A stretch of DNA of 64,000 nucleotides. It comes from Cristatella mucedo (Eukaryota; Bryozoa; Phylactolaemata; Cristatellidae). The notes under the pieces were generated by a model. That model searched no databases and was not told the DNA's origin. It saw nothing but the letters and a program-made list of their open reading frames with translations. The DNA is taken from the NCBI GenBank assembly GCA_009760855.2, contig WPIO01000077.1, positions 1,645,001 through 1,709,000 of the forward strand, read 5' to 3'. The position numbers were made by a program, and so were the translations under genes. Positions 1 to 11,310 of the stretch are shown here, piece after piece (position 1 is the first letter of the stretch; every line of letters starts with the position of its first letter).

Positions 1-1037
1 TCATGCTTGAAAAACAAACAAAATGAATAATGTGGTTAGGGGTGACATGCACAGGGTCAGCATGCAAATGTGGTTAGTGGCAGCATGCACAGTGTCAGCA
101 CGCATAAGCACATCAAGGACGAATCACAGGGACCCACTAAATGCTGTCCTAAATAGGTGTGTTTTTAAGTTTCTTTTAAATGTGGTCAGGTCAGGGGATG
201 TTCTGACGCAGGTCGGGAGGGAGTTCCAGGCTTTGGGAGCATACGAGCTGAATGCACGGTCTCCAAAGGATTTAAGGTTTGTACGAGGTATTTCCAGACT
301 GTTGGATTCCGAAAAGCGGGTGGTACGATGCTTGGCCTGGTGGGGTAGTATATCTGAAAGATAGGCTGGAGCCATAGAATGAAGGGACCTAAAAGTGAGG
401 GACAAAACCTTGAAGTCAATCCGTTGCTTGACTGGTAGCCAGTGCAGGTCGGCGAGAAGTGGAGTAATGTGGCAACTGCGACGCTCACGACAGACAAGCC
501 TAGCTGCAGAGTTTTGCACCAGCTGCAATCGCCTGATTGCACATGCTCGTAGGCCAGTAAGCAGTGAGTTGCAGAAGTCGAGACGGGATGTCACGAATGC
601 ACGGACCAACTTGGACGTGGTATCTCTATCTAAACAAGCCCGAATTTTAGCAATGTTATGAAGCTGAAAATAGGCAGATTTGACTGTGGAGCTGATGTGG
701 TCGTCTAACGAGAGGTCGCTTTGGAATATGACACATAGATTTCGAGCTGATTCAACTGGAGATATGCTGGCAGAGCCAGTTTTAAAAGTCAGCCTTTCCA
801 ATTCCTGAATCACACTGGGTTTGCCCATAACTAGTAAGTTAGTTTTATCATCGTTTAGTTTTAGAAAATTTGCTGCCATCCATGTGCGGATGTCATCAAT
901 GCATGCAGCAAGTGAGTTGAGAGAATTTGAGGTGCTCGAAGGCTGGGAGGGATCAAAGCAAAGGTACAACTGAGTGTCATCCGCATAGAAGTGAAAGCCT
1001 AGATTGTGCTTGGCAATCACATCAGCAAGTGGCAGAC
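1..1037 (-). mobile_element. Young L2-like LINE, 5'-truncated, with open reverse transcriptase C-terminus
   Basis: The minus-strand frame is open from about 1036 to the stop at 124. It begins LPLADVIAKHN, then FYADDTQLYLCF (reverse transcriptase motif C), NFLKLNDDKTNLLVMG, and the conserved end FGDRAFSSYAPKAWNSLP to LKTHLFRTAF. The 3' UTR runs off the left edge. The break at about 1037 is a normal 5' truncation. The few differences from the copies at 39 and 52 kb point to recent activity. Confidence 0.88.
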
Positions 1038-1039
1038 AA

Positions 1040-1520
1040 GAACTGCGACTCTTTGTTTCTTCGCTACGGTCAGCTTGAGCTGGGACTAATTCTGCTTGCT
1101 GCTGGCTAGGCTAGGCATGCTGCGTTCGCAGCTGCCAGAGTTGGCAGACGAGTCTCTTGCACGACTATCGGGCAGTGTGCTGCTCGGGCCTTCGCACAGG
1201 TTACCGACTATCACCACATCTCAGAACGCCGAAGGAACGGATAGAGGCTGACAGCATCGGCAGTCCCCAATCGGAGTGCTCCCGATGCTCGGGGGGGGGG
1301 AGGAGGGGGCTCCGTTGTCGTACTGAAGCTTTGTGACAAGTGACTCAGCTGCTAGGGCGGCAGTCGTCATCAGTTTATCAGCCGAGACGTCATGCATATC
1401 TGCATAGCTATGAGATGTCATGCGTATCCACAATCGCATAATTAATGTGCCGGTCTTTGAATGGCATTTCTCTGCGTCATATCATTGCGGGCGTCCTATG
1501 CACTTGAGTGGGTTCGTACT
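1040..1520. other. No gene seen
   Basis: Unique-looking sequence with a G10 tract near 1291. No exon with family similarity or splice support. Confidence 0.5.
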
Positions 1521-1682
1521 CAAAAAAAGGCTAGCTGATTCAACAGCCTCATTTGTATAGAGGCAGAAGTGCTTGAACGGCTATCTCAATGGCTTGCAGT
1601 GGACAATAAAGGATTGACCACTGCAGGACTCGAGCTCACGACCCGGATAGTGAAGAGCGAGCCCCTTACCGCCAGGGCGAAG
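1521..1682 (-). mobile_element. SINE-2 copy
   Basis: On the minus strand: tRNA-like head with CGTGAGCTCGAGTCC, core ATTGTCCACTGCAAGCC, end ACAAATGAGGCTGTTGAATC followed by a T run (AAAAAAA on the plus strand at 1522-1528). Confidence 0.8.
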
Positions 1683-1689
1683 ACTCAGA

Positions 1690-4260
1690 TACAGTGACTG
1701 ACACAAACAGCCGCCACTGGATGATTGTAGCCTAACAAACACATGATGAATCTGTATTCTTGGACGACAATAGATTGTCATGACGTAGAGGCGGCAGTGG
1801 AAAGAATCGGGGCATTATTACCTGCTCTAAAGAGGTTGCTAATACATTATTGTCGTTCGCAGTGAAGACCCGATTAAAGCAGAACTAATACTGTCCAATC
1901 GCTCAACGACAAGCTCTTTGAGACAAACAGTGCCTACGGGTAGGTGACCAACAACCTGACGAGTGGCTTGCTCATGCAAACACGCATTTTTCTTTAAAGA
2001 AACCTGCTGACGGTTGTTGCTCGGGAAACCTTAACGGCCTCGCGTAGTCGCCCGAACAGACGCTTGCACTCGAGATCTTGAATGGGTATAGGTGTGGGGA
2101 GATGGTTGCTGCTGGAGCTGCTGTCGTTTGAAAAGATGAACAGGACATACGTATGCAGGCATTACACTGGCAGCTGTCAAAAAGCAGGCGTATCACTTGT
2201 GTGTAAGCTTTTCAAGAACTCTCTCAGTCACGGCTTCAGGGCTCACTTAGTAGAACTTGGCCTTTGGGTAGCAGGTGGAGGCTCAAATCGTGGCTAACGT
2301 GCGACCCGTGTCTCTCCCTCTCGCTCTAGCGCACTACGCTTCCCTGAAAGGTGTTACGGTGCTACGTTAGTAAGACGGACATTTCGGTCGGATTCAAGGT
2401 GACTTAAGTAGGGCGACTGCCAGTTCGTCTGCAAGCAATAATGACCGATAAGAGACACTGTGTACTAAGTAGCACCAAATTGTGCACCACCAAACGCCGC
2501 ACCCCCTATCGTCAGCTGGTTCTGGTCGTAGGCTGCATGGATAGTCAGAAAGTGGGCAAGTGCCGATTATATACGACTTAGACAAGGTTTGACTTGCTGG
2601 GAAGCTCCTCGTCGCATTTGCCTCAACTTTGCCGCAAGTGTCGTGGCGGACGTGCCGAAATTGATCGCTAGCCGACTGAAGCCCGTCCTGTGCAATATGC
2701 TCCCCCATCGGGAGATCCAACGATCGACACCTTTGCCCGTCAGGCAATCCGCTGGCCAACATGCCCAGCTCAAGATGGTGCCAGGCTTGGCTGCATTTCC
2801 AAAGCAGCAACCGAATGATCGGCTAGCTCTGCCTGCCTCCCACCACATTCAACAGCATCCCCTGCTGGGAATGGTCGTTCGAAGAGTTTCAGGTTAGCTT
2901 TTCGCAGTATTTAAGCAGTTTTTCTAGCATATAGTCGTGCTGAGCTGATCAACAGTCCTCAACCGGCTATTAACCACGGCAGTGATCCTGATCAGAGTGT
3001 TGAGGACACTTATTATGGACCTTCTCAGGGCTTAAAGGGCATCCGTGGATGATAAACACGCGGTCACCTTAGTGGACAGTCAGGTGGCTGGAACTTCAAA
3101 GTGACGGACTGAAACATCTACTTGCCATGTGAGTATCATAGTATGCAACTGTCGTTACAGTACCAACGGGCCAAGACTCCTCCCATAGCCACAAGTCGAA
3201 ACCAATCTCTGGCCGTCCGATGTGGTCACCAAGTGAATTCTAAAGAGTGACAGCTTATGATTACATCGAAACTGCGTCTGGTATATGATTATGGTAGATG
3301 CGGGTTGATATCGGCTGTGGTTTGATGTCATTTACCTAAGGCAACAGCTTGTAATTAAACGGGCCGGCCGCTTTCCCTCTGACAAACGCCGTTTCTGGCT
3401 GCTAACATTAGACGACTCTGTAATTTGACATACTGGCTCTTCAACTACGAGACAAGGACGAGAATGACTCGACAATTGGTCGCTCTTGTCCTGTCCCCGA
3501 TGCCGCTAAGCTTGCAATGCTGTCAGGGTCTCATACTTTCCGTGATACGACTTGACTTCTGCTTACTTACTGCTTATCGGGGCACGCCGAGAAAGCGGCC
3601 AGGCTAATGCGCGTTGCTAGATTAAACAGAACCCTCCTGCAGCTACGCAGAGGATCACAGCAGCACGCTCTGCTTGCCGGAAGTTACCTAAAAGAAAAGA
3701 GAGAACGACGTACGCTCGATCTCAATGCTCGATCTCGGCCACGAGTTCTGCCGCCGCCGCCGAGACTGCCAGGGCCCGCCAATGGCGCCTGAGGCGACTG
3801 AACGATCGCGCGAGGCACTCGGCGTGCGATCTCAAGTGCGCTGAGCAGAGCACTCGGTGCATGGTTGCTCAGAGACTGGGTGGGTGGGTGGGTGGCCAAC
3901 CCCCTCCCCAGGCTACGTCTAAGCAGGCCACTAAAGAGCATTACGTGCTGAGCTGACGTGACAAGCGCGGGTCCCTTCCCAAGTTTCGAATCGCAGGATT
4001 AAACGCTGATAAAGCGGCGACGAGCTCGCAGCAGCTCTTCGTATCTCTGGCCTCTCGGTGCGTGCTAAGAGTAACTCGAACATCCGAGGACAGTCGTGCG
4101 CCGCCGCCGCCAGCGATGCTACAGCCACTCAGTTCGGTTCGGCTATTCTCAAAGCAGCAAGTAGTTTCAACTCGATGCGAATCACGACCGGAAGAACTTT
4201 CCTCATGATTTGAGCTCTCACTTTGATGCAGGGGCATGGCCAGGAATGCGTTTAAGGGGT
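1690..4260. other. No gene seen
   Basis: G/C-rich between 3600 and 4250 with several short open frames on both strands (longest 138 codons near 2394-2810). None shows a recognisable domain or splice pattern. Confidence 0.45.
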
Positions 4261-4264
4261 CCAA

Positions 4265-4425
4265 CCGTTTAGCCTTGAAAGAATCTGAAATTATTTGGAG
4301 ACCGCACCTCTAAGTTGTATGCTCCCAAATCCTGGAACTCGCTCCTGACTGAGGTCACGACATTCTCTGAGTTGACAACATTTAATAAATAGAGCTCAAA
4401 ACGCGCCTGTTTTACCGGGTAACAA
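4265..4425 (+). mobile_element. L2-like LINE fragment (end of ORF)
   Basis: With frameshifts it reads as the LINE end block: a decayed FGDR, YAPKSWNSL, TTFSELTTF. No 3' UTR follows; A/T-rich unique DNA comes next. Confidence 0.6.
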
Positions 4426-4689
4426 ACGACAAAAGTACGCAGGACAAAAGCGCGAAAAAAGTAAATTTAAAGAATATTGTTTAAATAGGTAATCATAATG
4501 AGTATTTATTAGAGAAAATATATGCACATAGTATAACTCACATAGCATTATAGTTTATGCCAGCTTTTAAATATATTTTGAAATGGTATATGTATATAGA
4601 AAGAGTTAATACAGCCTAATAATATTAGGATATTTTTTTAATTATATGCTTAGGTTGTGTGCGACTCCCTAAATATGAAATAAATATAT

Positions 4690-4822
4690 TTCATTTATAT
4701 AACGCCCCAAGAGCACTTAATCTCTATTCAGGAGCTTCACATAAGCCTCGGGGCTCGAGCCCACGATCTCAGTCAGACCATGGTCGGGGCGAGCACCTTA
4801 ACCACTAGACCAAACCAGCTCG
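4690..4822 (-). mobile_element. SINE-1: tRNA-like head with L2-type tail
   Basis: On the minus strand it starts near GCTGGTTTGGTCTAGTGG (A box), has GGGCTCGAGCCCC (B box), then a tail like that of the L2 LINE (GTGAAGCTCCTGAATAGAG, TTAAGTGCTCTTGGGGCG) and A/T-rich sequence. Confidence 0.75.
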
Positions 4823-4888
4823 ACTCCATGAAGGTAATCTCCAACTGTCAAGAGGTAGGTTGTTGATGTTTCGAGCACAAACATTCGG

Positions 4889-4965
4889 GTCCCACGAATA
4901 ACTGTGGCACACTGCGATAAAGCTGCCATATCCACGATAAATGTCAGAGCGCTGCGGTTTTGATT
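4889..4965. repeat. Fragment of the MITE-170 repeat
   Basis: It contains GGGTCCCACGAATAACTG, the end sequence also found at 7058-7080 and 50350, followed by AAAGCTGCCATATCC and GCGGTTTTGATT. Confidence 0.5.
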
Positions 4966-4967
4966 CC

Positions 4968-5029
4968 TGAAGTCCTTGAATTGTCCTTGATTCCTTGAAT
5001 TCCTTGAGTCCTTGATTCCTTGAAGTGAC
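4968..5029. repeat. Short irregular tandem repeat (TCCTTGAATTCCTTGA-type)
   Basis: It is a run of CCTTGA-based units of 6 to 8 bases, ending where the next LINE copy begins. Confidence 0.7.
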
Positions 5030-5836
5030 CTCTCATTAGACGACCATATCAACTCCACAGTCAAATCCGCCTATTTTCAGCTCCATAAAATTGCTAAAAT
5101 TTGGGCTTGTTTAGATAAGGATGCCACGTCTAAGTTGGTCCATGCATTTGTGACATCCCGTCCTGACTTCTGTAACCCACTGCTTGCTGGCATACCGGCA
5201 TATGCAATCAGGCAATTAAAGCTGGTGCAAAACTCTGTCTGTCGTGAGTGTCGAAGTTACCACATCACTCCACTTCTCACCGACCTACACCAGTCAAGCA
5301 ACGGGTCGACTTCAAGGTTTTGTCGCTCACTTTCAGGTCACTCCATTCTTTGGCTCCAGCCTATCTCTCAGATCTACTCCCCCACCAGGCCAAACATCGT
5401 ACCACCCGCTTTTCGGAATCCAACAGTCTACTAATACCTCGTACAAACCTCAAACCCTTTGGAGACCAGGCATTTAGTTCGTATGCTCTCAAAGCCTGGA
5501 ACTCCCTCCCGACCTGCGTCAGAACATCCCCTGACCTGACCACATTTAAAAATAACTTAAAAACACCTATTTAGGACAGCATTTAGTGGGTCCCTGTGAT
5601 TCGTCCTTGATGTGCTTATGCGTGCTGACACTGTGCATGCTGCCACTAATCACACTTGCATGCTGACCCTCTGCATGTCACCCCTAACCATGTTATTCAC
5701 ATTGTTTATCAAGCATGATATTACTCACCATTCAATTGCGTTTCCCTTTGCAGCAAACGTAAAGAGCCGAGAGAGGGACTGAGTTCTCTGAGGGCGCTAC
5801 ATCAAGTGCATTATTACTATTATTATTATTACTATT
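5030..5836 (+). mobile_element. L2-like LINE copy, 5'-truncated, frameshifted
   Basis: It starts within the stretch encoding DDHINSTVKSAYFQLHKIAKI and continues through the ORF end, the duplicated 38-bp UTR motif (about 5620-5695), the 3' stem-loop and (ATT)n. The reading frame is shared between two overlapping open stretches, so it carries indels. Confidence 0.85.
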
Positions 5837-5924
5837 ATTATTGTTGTTCCAAGCTATACCGAATGGCTTTACCGGTTCACCCACCGTGCGCTCGCGAATT
5901 CTTGTGCTATGGCGAGTATTTTTT

Positions 5925-7080
5925 ATAGATTCGAACGGTGATACAGATTGGCCATTTCCACAATAGCCATCACGAAGCAGGGGTTCTAATTCCACATAAT
6001 GGAAAATCGTGGTGCTGGTTCACGCTCAAAATTTTGTGCAATTTCGCACTCGCGTTTTCATGCAATGGCCTCCAATATCCCGGGCGGCCGTGCAATTTCA
6101 AACTGCAATGAATCTGCCATTCCCATAACAAGCTTCATGCAATTTCGGTTTTGATTTCGCACGATAGGAAACAGTGTTCCCGGTTAACCAACCAAATTGC
6201 ATGGCCTTTTATGGCGCTTGGGTGTAATCTCACGCCTTTCCCTCGAGCGGCGCGAACCAGCCAGCCTTGGCACGTCATCGAACTGCAATGCAGCTGCCAT
6301 TTCCGCCATAAGCATCGAGCAACTGCGGTTTGATTTCATGTTATAATAAACAGTGTTTCGAGTTTACCAACCAAATGTTAAAGTCCATGCCAGCTCTCGT
6401 GCAATGACCTCCAATGGCCCTGCCCGCTCTGCATTTTTGAACTGCGACACAGATAGTATTTATAATTCAGCAACAGGCGTCGTCGACCTGAGGCGGTTTT
6501 GATTGGTTGTTATGGAAAACAGTGTTCCGGATTTACCCACCAAATTTAGTGCTATTTTGCAAGCGCGGTATGTGATAATAATAATAATAATGCACTTGAT
6601 AATGCACCCTCAGAGAACTAAATCTCTTTCTAGGCGCTTTACATTTGCTGATGAGCAGGCCCATGGCCTCAGATCAGGCCATCGGCCAGTTTCGCGAAGC
6701 TTTCTGTTCAGCTGGCAGCTGTGTGGCAGTTTGACTACTTAGGACTGCCACTTTGAGGCCATCTGAGGCCTGAGAACGCGCTAGTGAAATCCCATACAAT
6801 TTGGCGGGTAAACTTTGCATGAGGTTCTCTATAATTTGGAATAAAAACCTCAGTTACTCCAAGTTTTTTGTGGAGGACGGCAGTTGTATCGCTGTTCTAT
6901 TGTGCAAACAGGCTGGCTGATCCAGGCCTTTTGAGGCCACAGCATGAGAACGCGCTAGCAAAATTGCATGATATGTGGCGTGTAAACTCCTACCACCATT
7001 CTGAATGGTTTGGAATGAAAACCGCACGTCATGACTTTTATTTCGGAAATGGCAGATGTATCGCAGTTATTCGTGGGACC
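5925..7080. repeat. Diverged tandem array, unit about 170-180 bp
   Basis: The landmark AACAGTGTT recurs near 6169, 6349 and 6519, with a matching but decayed block near 6003, giving steps of about 168-180. A second part repeats GAACGCGCTAG plus GTAAACT at about 6775 and 6950 (step 175). The array ends at 7058-7080 with the MITE end sequence. An L2 tail (6571-6650, minus) sits inside. Confidence 0.65.
6571..6652 (-). mobile_element. L2-type 3' tail without a body
   Basis: On the minus strand it reads CAGCAAATGTAAAGCGCCTAG, the stem-loop and (ATT)n. It may be a very short LINE insertion or a headless SINE-1. Confidence 0.7.
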
Positions 7081-7140
7081 CAAAGTTTTCAAAGTGGCAA
7101 ATCAAACATTACATTTGCACGTCGACTTTTTAGCTGTCTG

Positions 7141-7142
<2 letters not shown>

Positions 7143-7211
<69 letters not shown>
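7143..7211. repeat. Compound microsatellite (TA)n(TG)n
   Basis: About 28 bases of TA are followed by about 40 of TG. Confidence 0.97.
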
Positions 7212-7212
<1 letters not shown>

Positions 7213-7379
7213 ATTCAAATAGTTTATAGATGGTGCCATTAGAGGAGGAAAATCATCTGCCAATTCGTAAAAAGCATCAGGAACATCAGCTACAGGAAAG
7301 TAAGCTGAGTGCTAGAATTATTTAGACGTGCATTCGCAGATTTTCGTCGTCACGGTAACGTCTGTTGCAAACACATCTT

Positions 7380-7645
7380 TATGACAGCATTTAGTGGGTC
7401 CCCGTGATTCGCCCTTCACGTGCTTATGCGTGCTGACACTGTTGCATGCTGCCACTAACCACACTTGCATGCTGATCCTGTGCATGTCACCTCTAACCAT
7501 GCTATTCTTGTTGTTTATTCAGCATGCTACCACTAACTATTTGATCGTACTTCCTTTGCAGCAAATGTAAAGTCGTCTATAAAGAGATTGATTTCTCTGA
7601 GGGTGCATTATCAAATGTATTATTACTATTGTTATTATTGAAATC
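7380..7645 (+). mobile_element. L2-like LINE, 3' UTR only
   Basis: It starts at ACAGCATTTAGTGGGTCC at the end of the ORF and includes the duplicated UTR motif, the tail and (ATT)n. Confidence 0.85.
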
Positions 7646-7879
7646 TTTTACCTTACGCCAAAGATTCTCTCCGAGATCAAGCAAGCATCCAACCAGCTAC
7701 GCTCCAGGAAAGATGACGGAACAGGCATTCTGGCTGGCTTTCTCAAAATCTGGCATGACATTTACTGGATTTAGAGTTTGCATTATTAATACATGGCGAA
7801 ACTGGAGTACTATTATTACTTTCACACCAGCCGTACAATGCAATATCTGTTTCTTTTTGGTATCTCAGTAATTGATCGG

Positions 7880-8080
7880 GAAGACAACATGCCGGTTAAA
7901 TTAATTAAGTCACTCAAACTCAACGAAACCATGCTATGCATGTTGACATTGTGCATGTTATCAGCAACCATCGGATCATGCTTCTTATGCAGCATATGAA
8001 ATTTGCTCAGAAAGAAACCCGAGGTCTCCGAGGGCGCCATGCAAATTTACTCCCCTTTTACTAAGATTATTATAACATTT
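7880..8080 (+). mobile_element. Old L2-like LINE 3' end
   Basis: ATGCATGTTGACATTGTGCATG and a decayed tail (AGAAAGAAACCCGAGGTCTCCGAGGGCGCC, in two pieces) match the UTR of younger copies. Confidence 0.6.
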
Positions 8081-8457
8081 GACCTCGCCCGAGCCGAGCG
8101 CATTAAAAAAACGCGCTTACAGGGGCGAGCGCGAGGCGGTAGCAACAGCAGCAGCAGGCCGGCGGCATCGGGCCCTGTGCTTCGAGACAGGGAGGAAATG
8201 CAAGCACGGGGCCCTGAAAGTAGTGCGCGCGCGTGCAGAATGCAAGCATTTCTCAGTCGACGGTGCGCTTGCTGGCAGCATTGATTATTAAATGACTTTC
8301 TCTGCCAGCACGAGCTGCATCTCCGGATAATTATCCATTTATACGAGGCAATAAGTGAAATAGCTTAATGTCGTCAGCAGCTTCCTTTCCAAACTAACCC
8401 AGCTCCTATGCATTCATCTTAGTCAAGCTACCGACACTGGCGAACGAACCAGCTAAT

Positions 8458-8508
8458 TAATACGCCGTCCTGCTAGGGGCATAGTGCCCCTAGCAGGACG
8501 GCGTATTA
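8458..8508. repeat. Perfect 24-bp inverted repeat, 3-base spacer
   Basis: The arms 8458-8481 and 8485-8508 are exact reverse complements around TAG. The left flank has an extra TTAA compared with the right (GCTAATTAATACG against the complement of CGTATTAGC). Confidence 0.92.
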
Positions 8509-9007
8509 GCGGGGCAGCGGACACTGGGGCTCAGGAAGCGGAAGTGTGCGTTTTGGCCACTAGGGCTCCGCCAGATTCTCGAGCCTGTGATTGGCTGATC
8601 GGGGGGGGGGAGGACTGATACGGTTTCGCGGTTGGACTACCTGTGATTGGTGAGCGACTGCAAGCGAAAAACTATGCAGCCGAAGGTGGCTTTCTTGCCT
8701 GCCTTCATCAACCGTCAACCAGCTTCACAAGTTTCTAAAATTTTATTGAGCTGATAAATATATTATATTCTATATTTTATTTTATTTAATATTTGTTATA
8801 TTATTGACTGCTGACCCGTCAGTATTTTGGCGCTGCAGAAAGCCAGCCAATGGACTGCGGGCAGGTACAATCCGAAGCCGATCACCTATTGACTGCAATA
8901 CTTAAAAAATCGAGGAGGAATGTGAAGGAAGGCGAAGACGCTTGACATAGAGAGAAAGAGAAAGATAGAGAGAAAGAGATAGAAATAGAGATGGAAAGGG
9001 ATAGGGA

Positions 9008-9118
<111 letters not shown>

Positions 9119-9165
9119 CCTATCGTTTGACACGTGACGAGCGCCGCTATTCGGCGAGACGCGGC

Positions 9166-9200
9166 GCCGGGCCATGCCAGCACCGCTGGCATGGCCCGGC
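9166..9200. repeat. Perfect 16-bp inverted repeat, 3-base spacer
   Basis: GCCGGGCCATGCCAGC at 9166-9181 and its exact reverse complement at 9185-9200 flank ACC. Very G/C-rich. Confidence 0.92.
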
Positions 9201-9249
9201 CCGGCCGGCCAGGTTTGGCTTGCCTGGGCGGCTATCCCGCGCTCAAGTC

Positions 9250-9310
9250 ACCGACCTCATTTGGTCCAGAGGTAACGTGCTTGCCTTTTGCGATCGATAC
9301 TATCGGTTCG
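9250..9310 (+). other. tRNA-like promoter boxes (possible SINE head)
   Basis: TTTGGTCCAGAGG resembles an A box and GGTTCGAGCCC is a B box about 35 bases later. The stretch does not fold as a full tRNA by eye, so it is more likely a tRNA-derived repeat. Confidence 0.4.
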
Positions 9311-9385
9311 AGCCCTGCGGCGTACGTGAAGTGCCTCGATAGATATACAAGTTCACTTAGGGCTCCGTACAAATGAATTGTATTA

Positions 9386-10048
9386 CAGTCGTCTCTCGCC
9401 GCTTCGCGCTTCGACTTTCGCGGCTTTACTCTATAACGGTTTCTTCAAATATATTCGCTTAAAAGTTGATCGAGATAGTAAAAGTGATACAGCACGCTAG
9501 GTCGTCTGAGCCAACTATACACCCATGTATTACAGTTGAATCAAAGTCACTGCATGTATGGACTGTGGGCTGCACGTATTCAAGCACCCCCCCGCAAATT
9601 CTTCAACGCCAGTTTCAGGTGCTCGACCACTTCTTGCGTGTGGACAATTTAAAAAAAAATTCGGGTGTGGTGAAACCAAGCAAATCAAAGCGTGTTGTTA
9701 ACTGATTGGCTATCCTAGTGTAATTAATTAAATTCACAATAATACGATATTTTTAACGTCTCTTGTGTCTTATTTTGTCCAACACATAGGATAATACAAG
9801 TCAAGTTGACTAAAAGGGTGTTATTTCGTGTTCAGAGGGCTCTGTTAACAACCGTATTTAGAACCGTAAAGGTCAAAAGGTTAAAATCGCAAGGTTAAAA
9901 ACATTATTTAGAGGAAAGCCACGAAAAGATTTTCTATGCTCAAACTACGAAAATATTCGATTTATAAATAAAGAATCCTACTTCGCAGAAATTCTCTTAT
10001 CGCTGCAGAGTCTGGAACTGATTAACCGCGATAAACGAGGGATGACTG
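9386..10048. mobile_element. Tigger/pogo-like non-autonomous element with TA duplication
   Basis: The left end CAGTCGTCTCTCGC and the right end (complement CAGTCATCCCTCGTTTATCGCGG read in two parts) are imperfect TIRs of the Tigger/pogo type. TA flanks both ends (9384-9385 and 10049-10050). The 663-bp interior has no transposase frame. Confidence 0.75.
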
Positions 10049-10140
10049 TAGTTATATAACTCGGCAACCACCGGAAGCTGAAGCTTCGCTGGGCTCGCGG
10101 TGCGGTCGAAGTGCAAAAACGAAAGCTTATTAAAGGTCAA

Positions 10141-10292
10141 GGCTGATTCAACAGCCTCGTTTATATAGCGACAGAAGGGCAGCAGTGGCACCTCCGCTGC
10201 GTAGGAGATAAAGGATAGCCCACTACAGGACTCGAACCCATGATCTGGGTCGAGAAGAGCGGGAGACCCTGACCCCTTGGCTAAGACGGGGG
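10141..10292 (-). mobile_element. SINE-2 copy
   Basis: The minus strand carries a B box in ATGGGTTCGAGTCCTG and the family end TATATAAACGAGGCTGTTGA. Confidence 0.8.
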
Positions 10293-10523
10293 GGCGGGAG
10301 GGGGGCCAACGTTGAATTGGTGGCAAGACTTACCGCTGCCACCGTACCTGGGCTGTGGCGGCAACGGCAATAGCAGCATCCTAATACCGGGCCATGTTTC
10401 ATTGTTAAGACATGCTATAGACTGCAGTGGCATCAGTGTCTGCAGAGGCGAAGTTGTGAACTCGCTAAAGCTGCAGCAACCTAAAGAAAAGGTATACATG
10501 ATTTAAATTAGAATTTCTACATT

Positions 10524-10937
10524 TTGTTAGAAACTCAGATCTACTGCCCCACCAGGCTAAGCATAGTACCACCCGATTTTCGGAATCTAACCGATAACCC
10601 ATACCTCGTACGCACCTCAAATCCTTTGGAGACCACGCTTTTAGTTAGTATGCTCCAAAAACCTGGAACCCACTCAGGAATTGCGTCACGATATCTCCTG
10701 ACTTGACCACATTTGAAAAGAAATTGAAAACGCACCTATTTGGGACAGCATTTAGCGGGTCCCTGTGATTCGTCTTTTATGTGCTTATGCGTGCTGATAC
10801 TGTTTCGTGCTGCCGCTAACCACACGTGCGTGCTGACCCTATGCATGTCACCCCTAACCACGTTATTCATGTCGTTTATCAAGCATGATACCACTCACCA
10901 TTCGATCGTGTTTCATTTGCAGCAAATGTAAAGCGCC

Positions 10938-11000
<63 letters not shown>

Positions 11001-11065
11001 GGAGAGGGAGAGAGAGAGATTGAGCTCTCTAGGGGCGCTTTATCGTGTATTATTATTATTAAATT
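10524..11065 (+). mobile_element. L2-like LINE 3' end interrupted by a (GA)n microsatellite
   Basis: It covers the last 70 codons (frameshifted), the duplicated UTR motif and the tail. The (GA)n run from about 10939 to 11028 replaces the AGAGA arm of the 3' stem-loop; the rest of the tail (GATTGAGCTCTCTAGGGGCG, then ATT repeats) follows it. Confidence 0.85.
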
Positions 11066-11245
11066 GAGTTGGTTTTTGAATTTGCTTTTCCCAAATTTTT
11101 ATTAATAAGCTATGCCGTCGTTGCTGTCCGTCCGAACTTGAGTTATAATTGTGGAAAGTGGGCCTATACAGGATCCGCGGAGGCATACAATAAATTAAAG
11201 GCTCACCTGATGGATGCCTGTTAGCCGTAATAGAAATATAATACA

Positions 11246-11310
11246 TTTTTATAGCACCACAGAGTACTAAATCTCTTTCAATGCACTTCGCATAGGCCTT
11301 AAAGAAAACA
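11246..11310 (-). mobile_element. L2-type tail fragment
   Basis: The minus strand reads GCGAAGTGCATTGAAAGAG, then TTTAGTACTCTGTGGTGCTA. Confidence 0.55.

Noticed and set aside
2394-2897. Overlapping frames near 2.4-2.9 kb as a gene
   Set aside because: Both strands are open at similar length because of base composition; no domain, and no start context that stands out.
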